From: Chloroflexi bacterium TSY | GTDB taxonomy: Bacteria > Chloroflexota > Anaerolineae > Caldilineales > Caldilineaceae | Reading direction: 5' to 3' | Length of the DNA: 33,186 nucleotides | Assembly (NCBI GenBank): GCA_019217005.1 | Contig: JAHBNG010000149.1 | Span: 1-33,186 of the forward strand | Shown here: in pieces, positions 18,101 through 26,430 of the stretch | Layout: every line of letters starts with the position of its first letter | Numbering within the stretch: position 1 is the first letter of the stretch | Made by a program: the position numbers and the translations under genes | The notes under the pieces: model-generated | Seen by the model: only the letters and a program-made list of their open reading frames with translations | What the model was told of the DNA's origin: nothing | Database searches by the model: none

Positions 18101-18519
18101 GCGTGGGCAAACCCTATTGGAACATGCAATATGCGTTCCGAGGGCATATGGTTGTTCTTTGTAATGAGATGACCAAATCCGATGGTGAAGTCCTCGCTGA
18201 AGGCTTTCGTCGTTTGGGTCTGGGAAAGATTATTGGAACACGTACCTGGGGTGGCGAAATTTGGCTTTCCTATAATACATGGTTGGTCGACAATGGCATT
18301 GCATCGGCCGCGGAAATCGGTGTCTTTGGCCCCGAGGGAGAGTGGCTCATTGAGGGACATGGCGTGGAGCCTGATATCGTCGTGGACAACTTACCGCATG
18401 CGACATTCCAAGGACAAGATGCACAGCTAGAAACCGCCGTTGATTATCTGCTTGAACAAATTCGGGACAACCCGGTTCCGGAACCTATCGCACCGACCTA
18501 TCCGGATAAGTCAAAATAA
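15145..18519 (+). CDS. Tricorn-type protease (S41 family, beta-propeller plus PDZ)
   Basis: This 1,124-residue cytoplasmic peptidase resembles archaeal tricorn, which trims oligopeptides released by larger proteases. The N-terminal half has WD40/TolB-like propeller blades (AAISPDGQSLAFSAEYEG; LSWSPDGQWLAYVSTATNS). Residues about 550-590 form a Lys/Glu-rich low-complexity insert. Then come the C1 helical domain, a PDZ-like segment (EEGDVIEAINGIATLSVDDP) and the S41 core: VRYNRGGNIDSW oxyanion region, nucleophile Ser1012 in KSDGE, and a Glu in the GPEGEWLIEGHGVEPD segment. His771 (LAALHTF) fits the tricorn His, but the Ser that precedes it in archaeal tricorn is Leu here. The gene begins 37 bp after the sulfatase with a weak ribosome site, so it may be co-transcribed with it. 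Confidence 0.93.
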   Translation: MTHLQLTTTLGYYRFPTIHGQTIIFTSEGDLWSISSEGGTAQRLTTHHGAETHAAISPDGQSLAFSAEYEGTTEVYCMPIAGGLPKRITFEDDGIVVGWTPTGEIIYRTSHYSNQPNVQLVRVNPQTLSRQIIPLSQASDGVITSEGILFFTRLPFQGSHTKRYQGGTAQNIWRFDLTREVEAVSLTTDYAGTSKSPMWWQQRVYFASDRDGSMNLWSMNEDGADLAQHTYHTDWDVQSPNLHDGRIVYQLGADLRIFDIRSGEDTIIPITLSSDFEQTRERWVKNPFNYLTTLHLSPTGDRVVATARGRVFVFPTKQGRRVEVTRESGIRYRHACFMPDGNSILVQSDGSGELEYWRYPADGLGDGEALTSDGTVFRYAGVPSPNGRWLAFCDKNFKLWLHDLKQSEPIKELSEESAHESEAVNESYPLCIATSEQRRFRHLSWSPDGQWLAYVSTATNSYDQIMLYHVETRNTIDLTGDRVDSYCPTWSPCGLWLYFLSDRHFRSMVGSPWGPRQPEPFFDRTTKIYAIALQKGQRFPFQAYDELVGEMEGKDKEEETKAKAEEEVEGKAEEKAKTKEEGQVEATRQEAGLKIDVDGLSDRLFEVPVPASNYANLSITGKHLFWTDVDCNPDSKRRLVSLEIKNVDVEPVMIMSNVRSYALSFNRKKLLVRRRNFVYVIDATGEPPKKLEKDRVDLTNWTFSVDPRMEWSQMLIEAWRLERDFFYDRGLHGADWQTLLDQHLPLVERVRDRAELSDLIAHLVGELAALHTFVFGGDQRHGSDYIPFASLGAVLERDEDANGYRVEHIYQTEPEYLTARSPLARPEVDIEEGDVIEAINGIATLSVDDPALLLRNLRDQQVLLQIRPQSRNVALDHSTQNNSTVERECVKRIVKPISIRQAADLRYGEWEYHNRLRVDELSDRKIGYLHMRGMSSENYSEWVRNYYPIHDRHGLILDVRYNRGGNIDSWILEKLLRKAWFYWQPRVGKPYWNMQYAFRGHMVVLCNEMTKSDGEVLAEGFRRLGLGKIIGTRTWGGEIWLSYNTWLVDNGIASAAEIGVFGPEGEWLIEGHGVEPDIVVDNLPHATFQGQDAQLETAVDYLLEQIRDNPVPEPIAPTYPDKSK

Positions 18520-18533
18520 AAAAGCTTTCAGCG

Positions 18534-18628
18534 AATCAGCCGTCAGCTAGGTCGAAGCGACCACTTCGTGTTTGGTTACAGATGCGTAGCATCCACAGCC
18601 AGAATCTGGCCATGTTTCGTGGCTGATT
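18534..18628. other. Multi-hairpin structured segment after the tricorn-type gene
   Basis: An outer 8-bp stem AATCAGCC (18534-18541) and GGCTGATT (18621-18628) encloses three small hairpins: CGAAG/CTTCG (18553-18557, 18564-18568), GATGC/GCATC (18581-18585, 18589-18593) and CCAG/CTGG (18599-18602, 18606-18609). A T-run follows the outer stem. It could be a branched RNA, a complex terminator for the tricorn-type gene, or the mobile end of an unrecognised small repeat. Confidence 0.4.
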
Positions 18629-18639
18629 TTTACACTTTC

Positions 18640-18813
18640 CTATAGACGCGCAAGACGCGCAACAATTTGACGCCATTCATCGGGGGAAATCATAACTCCT
18701 GCCTCTTTTCCGCGCTGAGTAAAATGGATGGGCCCTTCCGCTAAGGCTTCTATGAACGTATTAGGATTGCGGACAAACGAACTAATATTCTCGACTCGTG
18801 GTGCTGTGTACAT
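18640..18813 (-). CDS. Phd/YefM-like antitoxin, orphan
   Basis: A 57-residue protein, MYTAPRVENISSFVRNPN to its end in IVARLARL. The segment ALAEGPIHFTQRGKEAGVMI, followed by SPDEWRQI, matches the Phd/YefM antitoxin fold, which binds operator DNA with its N-terminus and wraps a RelE- or Doc-type toxin with its C-terminus. It is shorter than most members (70-90 residues), mainly at the toxin-binding end. No toxin gene follows: the 18520-18640 segment holds only the hairpin structure. It may be an orphan or a regulator of something elsewhere. A ribosome site (GAGG within AAAAGAGGCAATC) lies about 12 bases ahead of the ATG. Confidence 0.65.
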   Translation of the reverse strand: MYTAPRVENISSFVRNPNTFIEALAEGPIHFTQRGKEAGVMISPDEWRQIVARLARL

Positions 18814-18941
18814 GAGTATGATTGCCTCTTTTCATAATTAAACATGACTCTATTGCGAATAGAATCACATCATAATCCGACTCGTCAACCTACATGTACC
18901 GTAGAGTGTATTTCACTTTGGGGCAGCGCGCCAGTACCTCC

Positions 18942-20523
18942 CTAGCTTTTCAATTCCAGCAAATGATGGTTCTTCAAATGCTGATTCCACCCGCGTTCAA
19001 ATTCTTCGGCCGTCAAACCATAAACTCCCTGAATCAGCCCGGCCCAAGAGCGGTATTTAATTGTGCTTTGAATCAAGAGCGGAAGCGTGTCAGTCCCGAA
19101 GTGTGTCACTGTATAGTCGATGAACGATTCTGCCGCCATATATTGCCAGAGCAGCCTTTCGCGGGTGATGGGGCTGGCATCTCGGGCGCTGTTGATGTCG
19201 ATGAACGTAAGAGGTTGCTGGCTTTTGGGAGAACGCAAGAAAATCTTCTCTGCCTGCTGTTGCCAGGGGGCGCGCTCTTCGAGTAGATGTAGTTGGAGCC
19301 ACCCTCTGAGACCCCACAAAACCATCTCCCAGCGATAGCGGCTGAATTGGCTATACGCCGCAAACGTTTCATCAATTGATAAGCTGATAAGACGACCGGT
19401 CACATAGTGTGCAAGATATTGCTCGTCGCTCAAAGGGGCGGGAATCTCACGAAGCGAAGGGGTGGTTGCCTCGAGCCATTCTCGCGATTCGTTCCAGCGG
19501 GTTGATCGGTTGGGAACAAAAACAAAGATGATTTTCTCTTCTGTCGAAGCTTGCGGCGATATTGACAGCTCGAGCAATGTCGCCAGTTTCTGATATAGGG
19601 TATCCATGGATGCTGCGATGCGTTGTACAGCTACGGCATCATGCTTTGGGACACGAAAGAGCAAATGTGTTGTTTCGAACTCTTGGTAGGCCCCCCAGTA
19701 TCCTGCTTCTGGAAGCGTCCGCACCCAACCCCGCTCCGACCGACGATAAAAGCGACGCTCGCGGGAGGGGGAGATCTCCCACCAGTTTGTGACGGGATGA
19801 TGGATCAGCATCGTTACTGCTGCTAGTTGGTCGTCGAGACGTAAATCTAAGATTTGAGCCTGATACGAGCTGTCTATATCGAGCAGAGAAGCCGTCCGTC
19901 CATTGTTGTGGTCTACATCTCGCTGTCTCACCCAAGCGCGGATCCACTGTTCTTCGACTTGCTCATCAATCAGCTGACGTAACCGCTTTTGATCATTGCG
20001 AAGCCAGGCGGTTCTTTCTGCTTCCAACACAAGTGCAACTTCTCTCCGCACATTTTGATGTTCCTGGACGTTGGGCTGAATGGATGCTCCACTCACGAGA
20101 AGTGAACTACCCGTCAAGAGCACAACCACATACAAAAGATGGGGTGGTTCATTTTAGGCGGACAATTAGGTTTACATTTTTGCAAAGAGAAAAGATGTTT
20201 ATATTTTCTACTTTGAGCCATGCTCAGGCAGAAAATGACCTCATATAGATTTTTATCTATGTATCAAAAGTGTAAACCTAATTCTGAACCACCCCCAAAA
20301 GATAGCGCAAAAAGCGCAGCTCACTTTTGGAAAGCAGCGCGGCGTGAGTGAATGATGGCAGGCCAGACGATGATCCCGCTTCATTCCGCCCACTTTCCTC
20401 ACCGACAGTCCACTCGAAATCAATCTGTCCTTGGAACATTTGAAACAGCTCTATTTCTTCATATCTATGATGGTATCGAGTATACTTATACTTTGCTCTG
20501 TATGAAAACCGTAATAGTGACAT
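18942..20523 (-). pseudogene. Membrane-anchored extracytoplasmic protein of unknown function, split by MITE copy 2
   Basis: Downstream part: LLYVVVLLTGSSLLVSGAS, a membrane helix or signal anchor, then about 370 residues with no certain family. The layout (FVFVPNRSTRW; YLAHYVTGRLISLSIDETFA; YMAAESFIDYTVTHFGTDTL) recalls MA-clan peptidase-like proteins of Chloroflexota, but there is no HExxH. Upstream part: 20523 down to 20304, ending SKSELRFLRYLLGVVQN, where the last residues come from the MITE. Removing the 155-bp element and one CAAAAGAT restores one frame of up to 472 residues with junction LRFLRYLLYVVVLL. The start could be 20523 (AGGGTGA ahead) or an ATG at 20439. The 20517-20530 palindrome overlaps the first start, which favours the second or indicates tight repression. 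Confidence 0.7.
20141..20295. mobile_element. 155-bp MITE, copy 2
   Basis: Same sequence as copy 1 apart from a few substitutions (CTACTTTGAGCC and TTTTTATCTATG variants). It is flanked by the 8-bp direct repeat CAAAAGAT at 20133-20140 and 20296-20303. It sits inside the minus-strand membrane-anchored protein gene. Confidence 0.95.
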
Positions 20524-20530
20524 TTGTCAC
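20517..20530. promoter_or_regulatory. Palindromic operator-like site 1 (GTGACA-TT-TGTCAC)
   Basis: A perfect 14-bp palindrome around a 2-base centre, paired with an equivalent site at 20673-20686, 156 bp apart, in the gap between the divergent membrane-anchored protein gene and the isomerase. It overlaps the upstream candidate start of the minus-strand gene, where bound protein would block transcription. Confidence 0.5.
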
Positions 20531-20672
20531 CCTAATTGACAATTTCAAGGGTTTGTAGAGGGTTCGCACCTCAAATTTGTCATGTTGTAACCTTTTTGAC
20601 GCTAACAGACCCTCAGAGGTGTTCTAAGGACTCGCTTGTATAGGGTTTGAACACCCAAAATCAGGGACCAAG

Positions 20673-20686
20673 GTGACAAATGTCAC
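20673..20686. promoter_or_regulatory. Palindromic operator-like site 2 (GTGACA-AA-TGTCAC)
   Basis: A perfect dyad with the same arms as site 1. It lies 114 bp before the isomerase start. Between the sites another short dyad occurs (GGTGTTC 20618-20624, GAACACC 20649-20655). Two identical palindromes bracketing a divergent promoter suggest a looping or shared repressor; the regulator is not encoded in this window. Confidence 0.5.
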
Positions 20687-20799
20687 CATACGTAGTTTGG
20701 TTTCTCTGGTAGAGCTTTCGAAAACTACTGTTTTCATCACAACCGCACTATAGACAAGTATACCAAAATTAACCCACCAAACGAACAAAGGAACCAGCA

Positions 20800-21579
20800 A
20801 TGCGCATCAAACAGTCGATCTGTTATCCCCTCTTTAAACCGGAAAGTATGAGTCTGGCCGACCTTGTCAAAACTGCTTCTGACATTGGCTATGCAGCAGT
20901 TGAACTTTGGGGACGTGGCGATGACTTTGAGGATGTCGTCGCTCTTGCCAAACAAAATGATCTCGTTGTGGCCAGCATGATTGGACACGAGTCGCTGCCA
21001 GATGGTCTCAATAAGCGCAGCAACCATGACCGGATCGAAGCACAGCTCATCGAATCAATCGATATTGCCGCCAAATATGATATTCCTGGTCTTATCTGTT
21101 TTAGTGGAAACCGGTTGCCCTACGTGACGGAGCTAGAAGCGATTGACGCAGTTGCAGATGGTCTGAAACGGGTTGCCTCCTATGCTGAACAAAAGGGCAT
21201 TAACCTCAATCTGGAGCTGCTCAACTCAAAGATCAACCATCCTGGCTATCAATGCGATCATACCGCCTGGGGCGTAGCTGTCTGTGAGCGAGTCAACAGT
21301 CCACGCGTGAAGTTACTGTATGACATTTATCACATGCAGATCATGGAGGGCGATGTAATTCGCACAATGATGGAGAGCATGAAATGGATCGGCCACATCC
21401 ACACTGCAGGCAACCCAGGCCGCAATGACGTGGACGATAGTCAGGAGCTGAACTACATAGGCATCTGTCGTGCAATTGCCAAAACTGGATACGATCTCTA
21501 TGTTGGGCACGAATTCCGTCCATTGGGTGATCCGATCGAGGCACTACGCACAACCTTTGCGATTTGTGATCAAGGGTGA
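20800..21579 (+). CDS. Hydroxypyruvate isomerase-like sugar isomerase (xylose-isomerase-like TIM barrel)
   Basis: This 259-residue cytoplasmic TIM-barrel enzyme is of the AP-endonuclease-2/hydroxypyruvate isomerase group. Metal and substrate residues are visible in INLNLELLNSKINHPGY (Glu), KLLYDIYHMQIMEGD (Asp/His), GHIHTAGNPGRND (His) and GHEFRPLGDP (Glu). These match the Hyi signature, which interconverts hydroxypyruvate and tartronate semialdehyde, but close relatives act on other keto-sugars, so the substrate is open. AAAGGAACCAGCA precedes the ATG, a good ribosome site. Divergent from the membrane-anchored protein gene and probably controlled by the two GTGACA-N2-TGTCAC sites. It appears to be a single-gene unit, with hairpins downstream. 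Confidence 0.9.
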   Translation: MRIKQSICYPLFKPESMSLADLVKTASDIGYAAVELWGRGDDFEDVVALAKQNDLVVASMIGHESLPDGLNKRSNHDRIEAQLIESIDIAAKYDIPGLICFSGNRLPYVTELEAIDAVADGLKRVASYAEQKGINLNLELLNSKINHPGYQCDHTAWGVAVCERVNSPRVKLLYDIYHMQIMEGDVIRTMMESMKWIGHIHTAGNPGRNDVDDSQELNYIGICRAIAKTGYDLYVGHEFRPLGDPIEALRTTFAICDQG

Positions 21580-22225
21580 TGGTGGATAGTAATTCGATTA
21601 CATTTGACACATCCACAGAGATGATTTATGATTTGCGCCATTCCAGCAAACAAGCCATCAGTGAGTCGTATTCAGTGAACAGTAATCAGACTTGGCGGTT
21701 CTGTCAGAAATCTGCTTCGTTTGTGAAATAAGTGCATAGTGCCCTAACTGTCTACTGATCTACCGAATACTTCTCTTTGCTGGAGCGGTCAATTGAAAAG
21801 TCGCCGTCGCCGAGTGAAAGCACCACTCGACGATCGGCTTACCACCCGAACTGAACCAGCAGTCTGGGTGGTTGTGTTTCATCTTACAAGCTCCTTATGA
21901 GTCTGTCAAAAGAGATGCGGCCACCTCGATTTTGGATACCCTGTTGCCGTCAAGCAGCCGGCGTCCATTGGTTGGGGTGGTCGCTTTTCGTTTGACCATT
22001 CTCAAGACCAGGGGTAACTGGCGTTTCGGTTGGCCCCTGGTCATCAATAGCGGACGTAGTGCGTGTTGCGTATTGCGTGGTACCAGTTGTCGATCTTGTT
22101 GTGCTGGATGTGGCTTGTCGACTCTTGTGTCGCTCGCCCCAGCGATTCCTCGCAGCATAACCAGATTCTCAATTAGTACCACGCACTACGCAACACGTCT
22201 TTCTCTCTTACGAAAGGAGCAAATG
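21580..22225. other. Intergenic region with hairpins and a dispersed repeat
   Basis: A frame reading through 21872-22222 has low-complexity composition and is unlikely to be coding. Hairpins are CGAGTG/CACTCG (21811-21816, 21824-21829) and ACCACCC/GGGTGGT (21841-21847, 21866-21872). The second is followed by TGTGTTT and may terminate the isomerase transcript, though it lies 260 bp past the stop. From 22061 to 22198 lies the repeat pair listed separately. Confidence 0.4.
22061..22198. repeat. Inverted pair of a dispersed GTGTTGCGTATTGCGTG-type repeat
   Basis: A 22-bp sequence at 22061-22082 (starting GCGTGTTGCGTATTGCGTGG) returns as its reverse complement at 22177-22198 with two mismatches. 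A third relative lies at 11510-11533, upstream of the CoA-transferase. All are in non-coding gaps. The inner spacer is 94 bp. Confidence 0.65.
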
Positions 22226-22522
22226 ATGAACAATCAATCAAGCCCCACCCCCTATCCGTTAGACGAATTGCACGACAAATGGCAATTGGAGCAGATCAGC
22301 ACCGAACGAGCAGTGGGGCAACTCATTGTCTGGGCACAACTACACGAAGCGCGCTTGGTGGCCCTCCTGCGCGAGTTGGAAGACATTGCCCGTTCCGTGG
22401 CTGATTTGGATGCGCGGTTGCAAGGGGTGGAGGGGGGGATGGGAATACAGATAGATGGGTCATCAGATGATTGGGTCAATCCAGTTGAGTTCGAATCCTT
22501 ATCGCTGCAATATCAGAGATAA
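22226..22522 (+). CDS. Small helical protein of unknown function
   Basis: A 98-residue cytoplasmic protein, start MNNQSSPTPYPLDELHDK. The middle (LIVWAQLHEARLVALLRELE, then DIARSVADLDARLQGV) is amphipathic and probably a helical hairpin or coiled coil; the tail is acidic and polar. AAAGGAG lies six bases before the second ATG of an ATGATG pair, which decides this start over 22223. No family is recognised. It is flanked by the repeat region on the left and converges with the STAND gene on the right. The 171-bp gap to 22693 shows no further feature. Confidence 0.6.
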   Translation: MNNQSSPTPYPLDELHDKWQLEQISTERAVGQLIVWAQLHEARLVALLRELEDIARSVADLDARLQGVEGGMGIQIDGSSDDWVNPVEFESLSLQYQR

Positions 22523-25500
22523 ATAGCAGAATCTCGATGGTGGTAGTGCCTGAAGCAGGTAAGCAAGCAGGGTGATCTCGTTGGCAGACCCACAACAGTC
22601 TCTATGAATGCCAGTGAGGTCACTTCTCTACCATTGATGCGGACTGTCCCATTCTGAACGTTGAGGAAATCATGCTCTCAATTGAATTTACCCTTACAAC
22701 CATTGCCACTCCTCGCATACCTCGATAATGTGATGAGCAATTGCATCCAACTCACGAGCAGAAAAGATCGGGGGTGCCAAAAGATCTTTAATGGAGATCA
22801 GTTCAAGTACTTTAGTACGCTTTTCGTATTGAAGGTTTCGAAATAGATAATCTGAGATGGCTTGACGAACGAAGGGTAGAATTGTTTCTTGCTGGGGGAC
22901 AAGTGCAAGTAATTCAGCCAAAGTCTGAAGTTTTTTCTCTTCATCTACTATATCCACCGCTGCCTCAATAGCTTGCTGTAATGAGGCGCCCGATAGATAG
23001 TTGATCAAAGTCTGTAGAGCAGGAATCTGAAGCTTCTTCCACGCCCACCATTGATCGTTCTTGATGGGCTTTATTGCGTCTACTAGCAAGGATTCTGGCA
23101 AATGTGGAGCCAAAGAAAATAGGGCAATTGCCGGAAGTTCAACTCCAAAATTGTCGGCATCACTATTTACAGCTAAAGCAGCATTCAAGCCTATTTGTAA
23201 TGTTCGGTGTTGCACACAATTTAGCTTATCTGACGCCACAGTAGAGCGGGCTTGCATTTGAGCCAGAAGTTCAACGAGCGCAAGCACTGTTCCTACAGGA
23301 TACCATCTACTTCTATCCTTAGTAAGAGCGGCTTCTAAAGCTCGTTGTATAGCTTTATATTGCTCAGCCATTGATAACTGCTGTGTTGAAAATGACACAA
23401 CTGATGTCTTGGCCCACTTATTTGCAGCATCGAAAATAGCGTCCTGCGCTTGCTGCAATTGTGTGTCTGATAAATGTGGGATCAGAACTGACAATGCCTT
23501 CATGCGCTGTTCGTATTCATCTTCCATGACGAGCACGATCTCAAGCGCTTGTTGTAATTGGGCATTGGTCAAATGAGGCGCTAACTCTAACAATTGTTGA
23601 TTTAGTGAATCATCGTCATATTTATCATAATTGGTTAGAAGATCTTCCAATATGCGCTGTAATTGGGCTTTTTTCAAGTGCGGTCCAAGTGGAAAAAAGT
23701 ATCCTACTGTTTCATAGACTTGCTGCAATTGGTGTTTTGACAAATGTGGGACCAGCGTAGACAAGCTATAGTACGCACTGTTTCCCTCCATTAAGCTATT
23801 TAGAATCGTCTCAAGAGTTTCTTGCAGTTGATATTCTGACAAATGTGGCGCTAGAGTTGGCAAAGGATTCTGTTGGATGTATTCATCTTCGTCCAGAAGG
23901 GCAGTAGCAAGCTCTAGCCCTTGCTGTAGGGCGCGTTGTTTCTGCTCGCCCGACAAGTAAGGTGCTAAATTGGCTGAGAGGATTTTCATCTCTGTATTTT
24001 CATTGCTAGCAATGTGGACAGCATCTAGTCTTCGGCTCAGACCATCAAATCCCACTTCTTGATCAGAATGGGGTATAGTAATTCGATTTGGACACTGTGA
24101 AGCACTAGTAAGCGCTTCGATCAGAGCAACTTCTCGTGTTTTTCCGGACAGATACGGAACTAGAGCCGATAAAGCTTTCGCTTTGATCTTTTCATCGCGA
24201 ATCCTGAGGGCAGTTTCAAATGCTCGCCGCCGAATGGAGCCTTGCACTGTCTGCGACAAGTGTGGAATTAGAGCAGACAAAGCAACCACTTGATTCCCTT
24301 TATCAGCGATGGACAACGCACAATCCAACCCGTACTGAAGTTGACCTAACGATAAGTACGGGATTAATATAGGTAATATGGTTGCGCGATCGGGCTTATC
24401 AGGCAGAATTAATGCACTCCCGAACGCCTGTTGCAATTGTACTTCTGATAATAACGATACTAAGATTGATAACTCAGCTCGGTGCCACTTTATTCCCAGG
24501 ACAATAATCTGCAGGCATTCTTGCAGCGCAAGTTGCTGTGTTTTCCCTGATAAGTATGGTGCCAAAGTTGATAATGCATGAGTTTTAAATCCTCTATATT
24601 GATGTGGTTTTATGATTTCAACCGACTGAGTCTCAAAATCGTCGTAAGAAAGAGATAAAATCCCATCCAACGCTTGTGACAATTGAGCTTCTGGTATATA
24701 CGGCAATAGAATAGTCGAAATATCTCTTCGATACCATTTGATATCAACGATCGACGCAGTCTTCATTAATTGTTGAAGTTGAGCAGGCGATAAATATGGA
24801 ACTAGATCTGTCAACATCTGTTTTCGAGTTTGTTTGTCGTCCAACTCAAGAATAACTTCCAACGCATATTGCGAAACGAATAGCCGTACTGTATCAGGCA
24901 AAATTGTAGCAGATAGGGACAACATTTGTTTCCATGTCAACTCATCAGTGCTAGCAAGAGCAATATCTAATGTTTGTTTCCATTGTGCCATTGACAGATA
25001 TGGAGCTAGAGCAGATAAAGCATGACACCGACGAAAATTTCTGTCATATGTAGGGGTTGTATCCAGTATGTGTTGAACTTGAGTGTCTGACAAATGTGGT
25101 GCTAGATTCGACGAAACTTTATCATGATGCCATTCAAGCTCATTGATATCAGCAGTTTGCAGAACCTGTTTTAGCTGTGGTTCTGATAGGTTTGGAACGA
25201 GAGTCGTCAGCATTTGTGCTTGGTCCAATTTATTGTCCAACGCAAGTACAGCCACTAATACCTGGGACAATTGAACAACTGGTTGCTCTGAAAGCAAATT
25301 GACTAATGCCTTCTCACGCCATTCTTCGGATCTGATAGATTCAGTTATCTGAAGCCCCTCATGTAGTGCAAGCTGCTGAGATTTCTCTGTTAGGTATGGT
25401 GCCAAAACAAGCATATTTCCACTTCGACGAAATGCACTTTCAATATTGAGAGTGGTTTGCAAGATATTCTGCAATTGATCATCTGACAAATATTGTACTA

Positions 25501-25944
25501 AGATTTTTAACGTGCAGATCTGAATCCAGTCATCATCAATTGCCAGTGTAGCCATCAGAACTTGCTGTAGTCGATCTTCTGACAAATATGGTCCCAGAGT
25601 CGACAATACCTCAATACGAAGCCATCTCTCATCAATAGTACGGTGAGCTTTCAAAGCTTGCTGCAATTGGTCATCTGACAAATGTTGAGCAAGATCCGTT
25701 AAGACATCAATCGGGCAAGGGGTATCGAATAGCGCAAGCGTGGCGTTGAGCAATCGTAGCAATTGATCTGTCGACAAATTTTCCAGCAAAGCTGTTAGTG
25801 CGTCGTGTTTACATTCATGATGAAATCTGTCAATCTCCAGAATGGCTTTCAGTACGTATGGGAATTGAGCTTCCAATAAGTATGGAACCAAGTCTGGTAC
25901 TAGCGCTTTTAGTGCCCAATGATTGGATTCTTTATTGAGAATGA

Positions 25945-26099
25945 GGGGTGGTTCAGAATTAGGTTTACACTTTTGATACATAGACAAAAATCTATATGAG
26001 GTCATTTTCTGCCTGAGCATGGCTCAAATTAGAAAATATAAACATCTTTTCTCTTTGCAAAAATGTAAACCTAATTGTCCGCCTAAAATGAACCACCCC
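25945..26099. mobile_element. 155-bp MITE, copy 3 (inverted)
   Basis: Reverse-complement orientation relative to copies 1, 2 and 5, and otherwise almost identical to copy 1. The 8-bp direct repeat GAGAATGA flanks it at 25937-25944 and 26100-26107. It lies in the repeat domain of the STAND gene. Excision with one target copy gives RVLDVILNKESNHWALKALV across the junction. Confidence 0.96.
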
Positions 26100-26275
26100 G
26101 AGAATGACATCTAATACTCGCTGCAATTGTGCTTCGTCCAAACGTGGTATAAGCGCAGACAAAGCACTAAATTCGTCTTCCTGACTACATATATCAAGAG
26201 CCATCTCTAATGCTGTTTGTACCTGATCTTCAGTCAGATAATCCGCTGATAGTTCTAGTAAAACCTCTCCGATAA

Positions 26276-26430
26276 GGGGTGGTTCATTTTAGCTGGATAG
26301 ATAGGTTTACACTTTTAGAAACAGAAAGAACGTTTATATTCTCTGATTTCGCCGGTTCTCAGAGAGAAAACGGTCTCATATAGATTTTTGTCTATATATC
26401 AAAAGTGTAAACCTAATTTTGAACCACCCC
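26276..26430. mobile_element. 155-bp MITE, copy 4 (divergent subtype)
   Basis: Same ends (GGGGTGGTTCA, TGAACCACCCC), same inner TAGGTTTACA blocks and same length as the others, but the central arms differ markedly. Here the hairpin is TCTCTGA (26340-26346) with TCAGAGA (26359-26365). It is flanked by the 7-bp direct repeat CCGATAA at 26269-26275 and 26431-26437, an eighth position being mismatched. It lies only 176 bp from copy 3 in the same gene. Excision gives FGDSYVIGEVLLELSADYLT. Confidence 0.94.

Noticed and set aside
21872..22222. N-terminal extension of the small helical protein to 216 residues
   Set aside because: Low-complexity composition spans a dispersed repeat, and a strong ribosome site sits right before the ATGATG at 22223-22228.
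22694..26000. CRISPR-like or tandem DNA repeat array
   Set aside because: The periodicity is at protein level (30-35 residues, degenerate codons); there are no identical DNA repeats with unique spacers.
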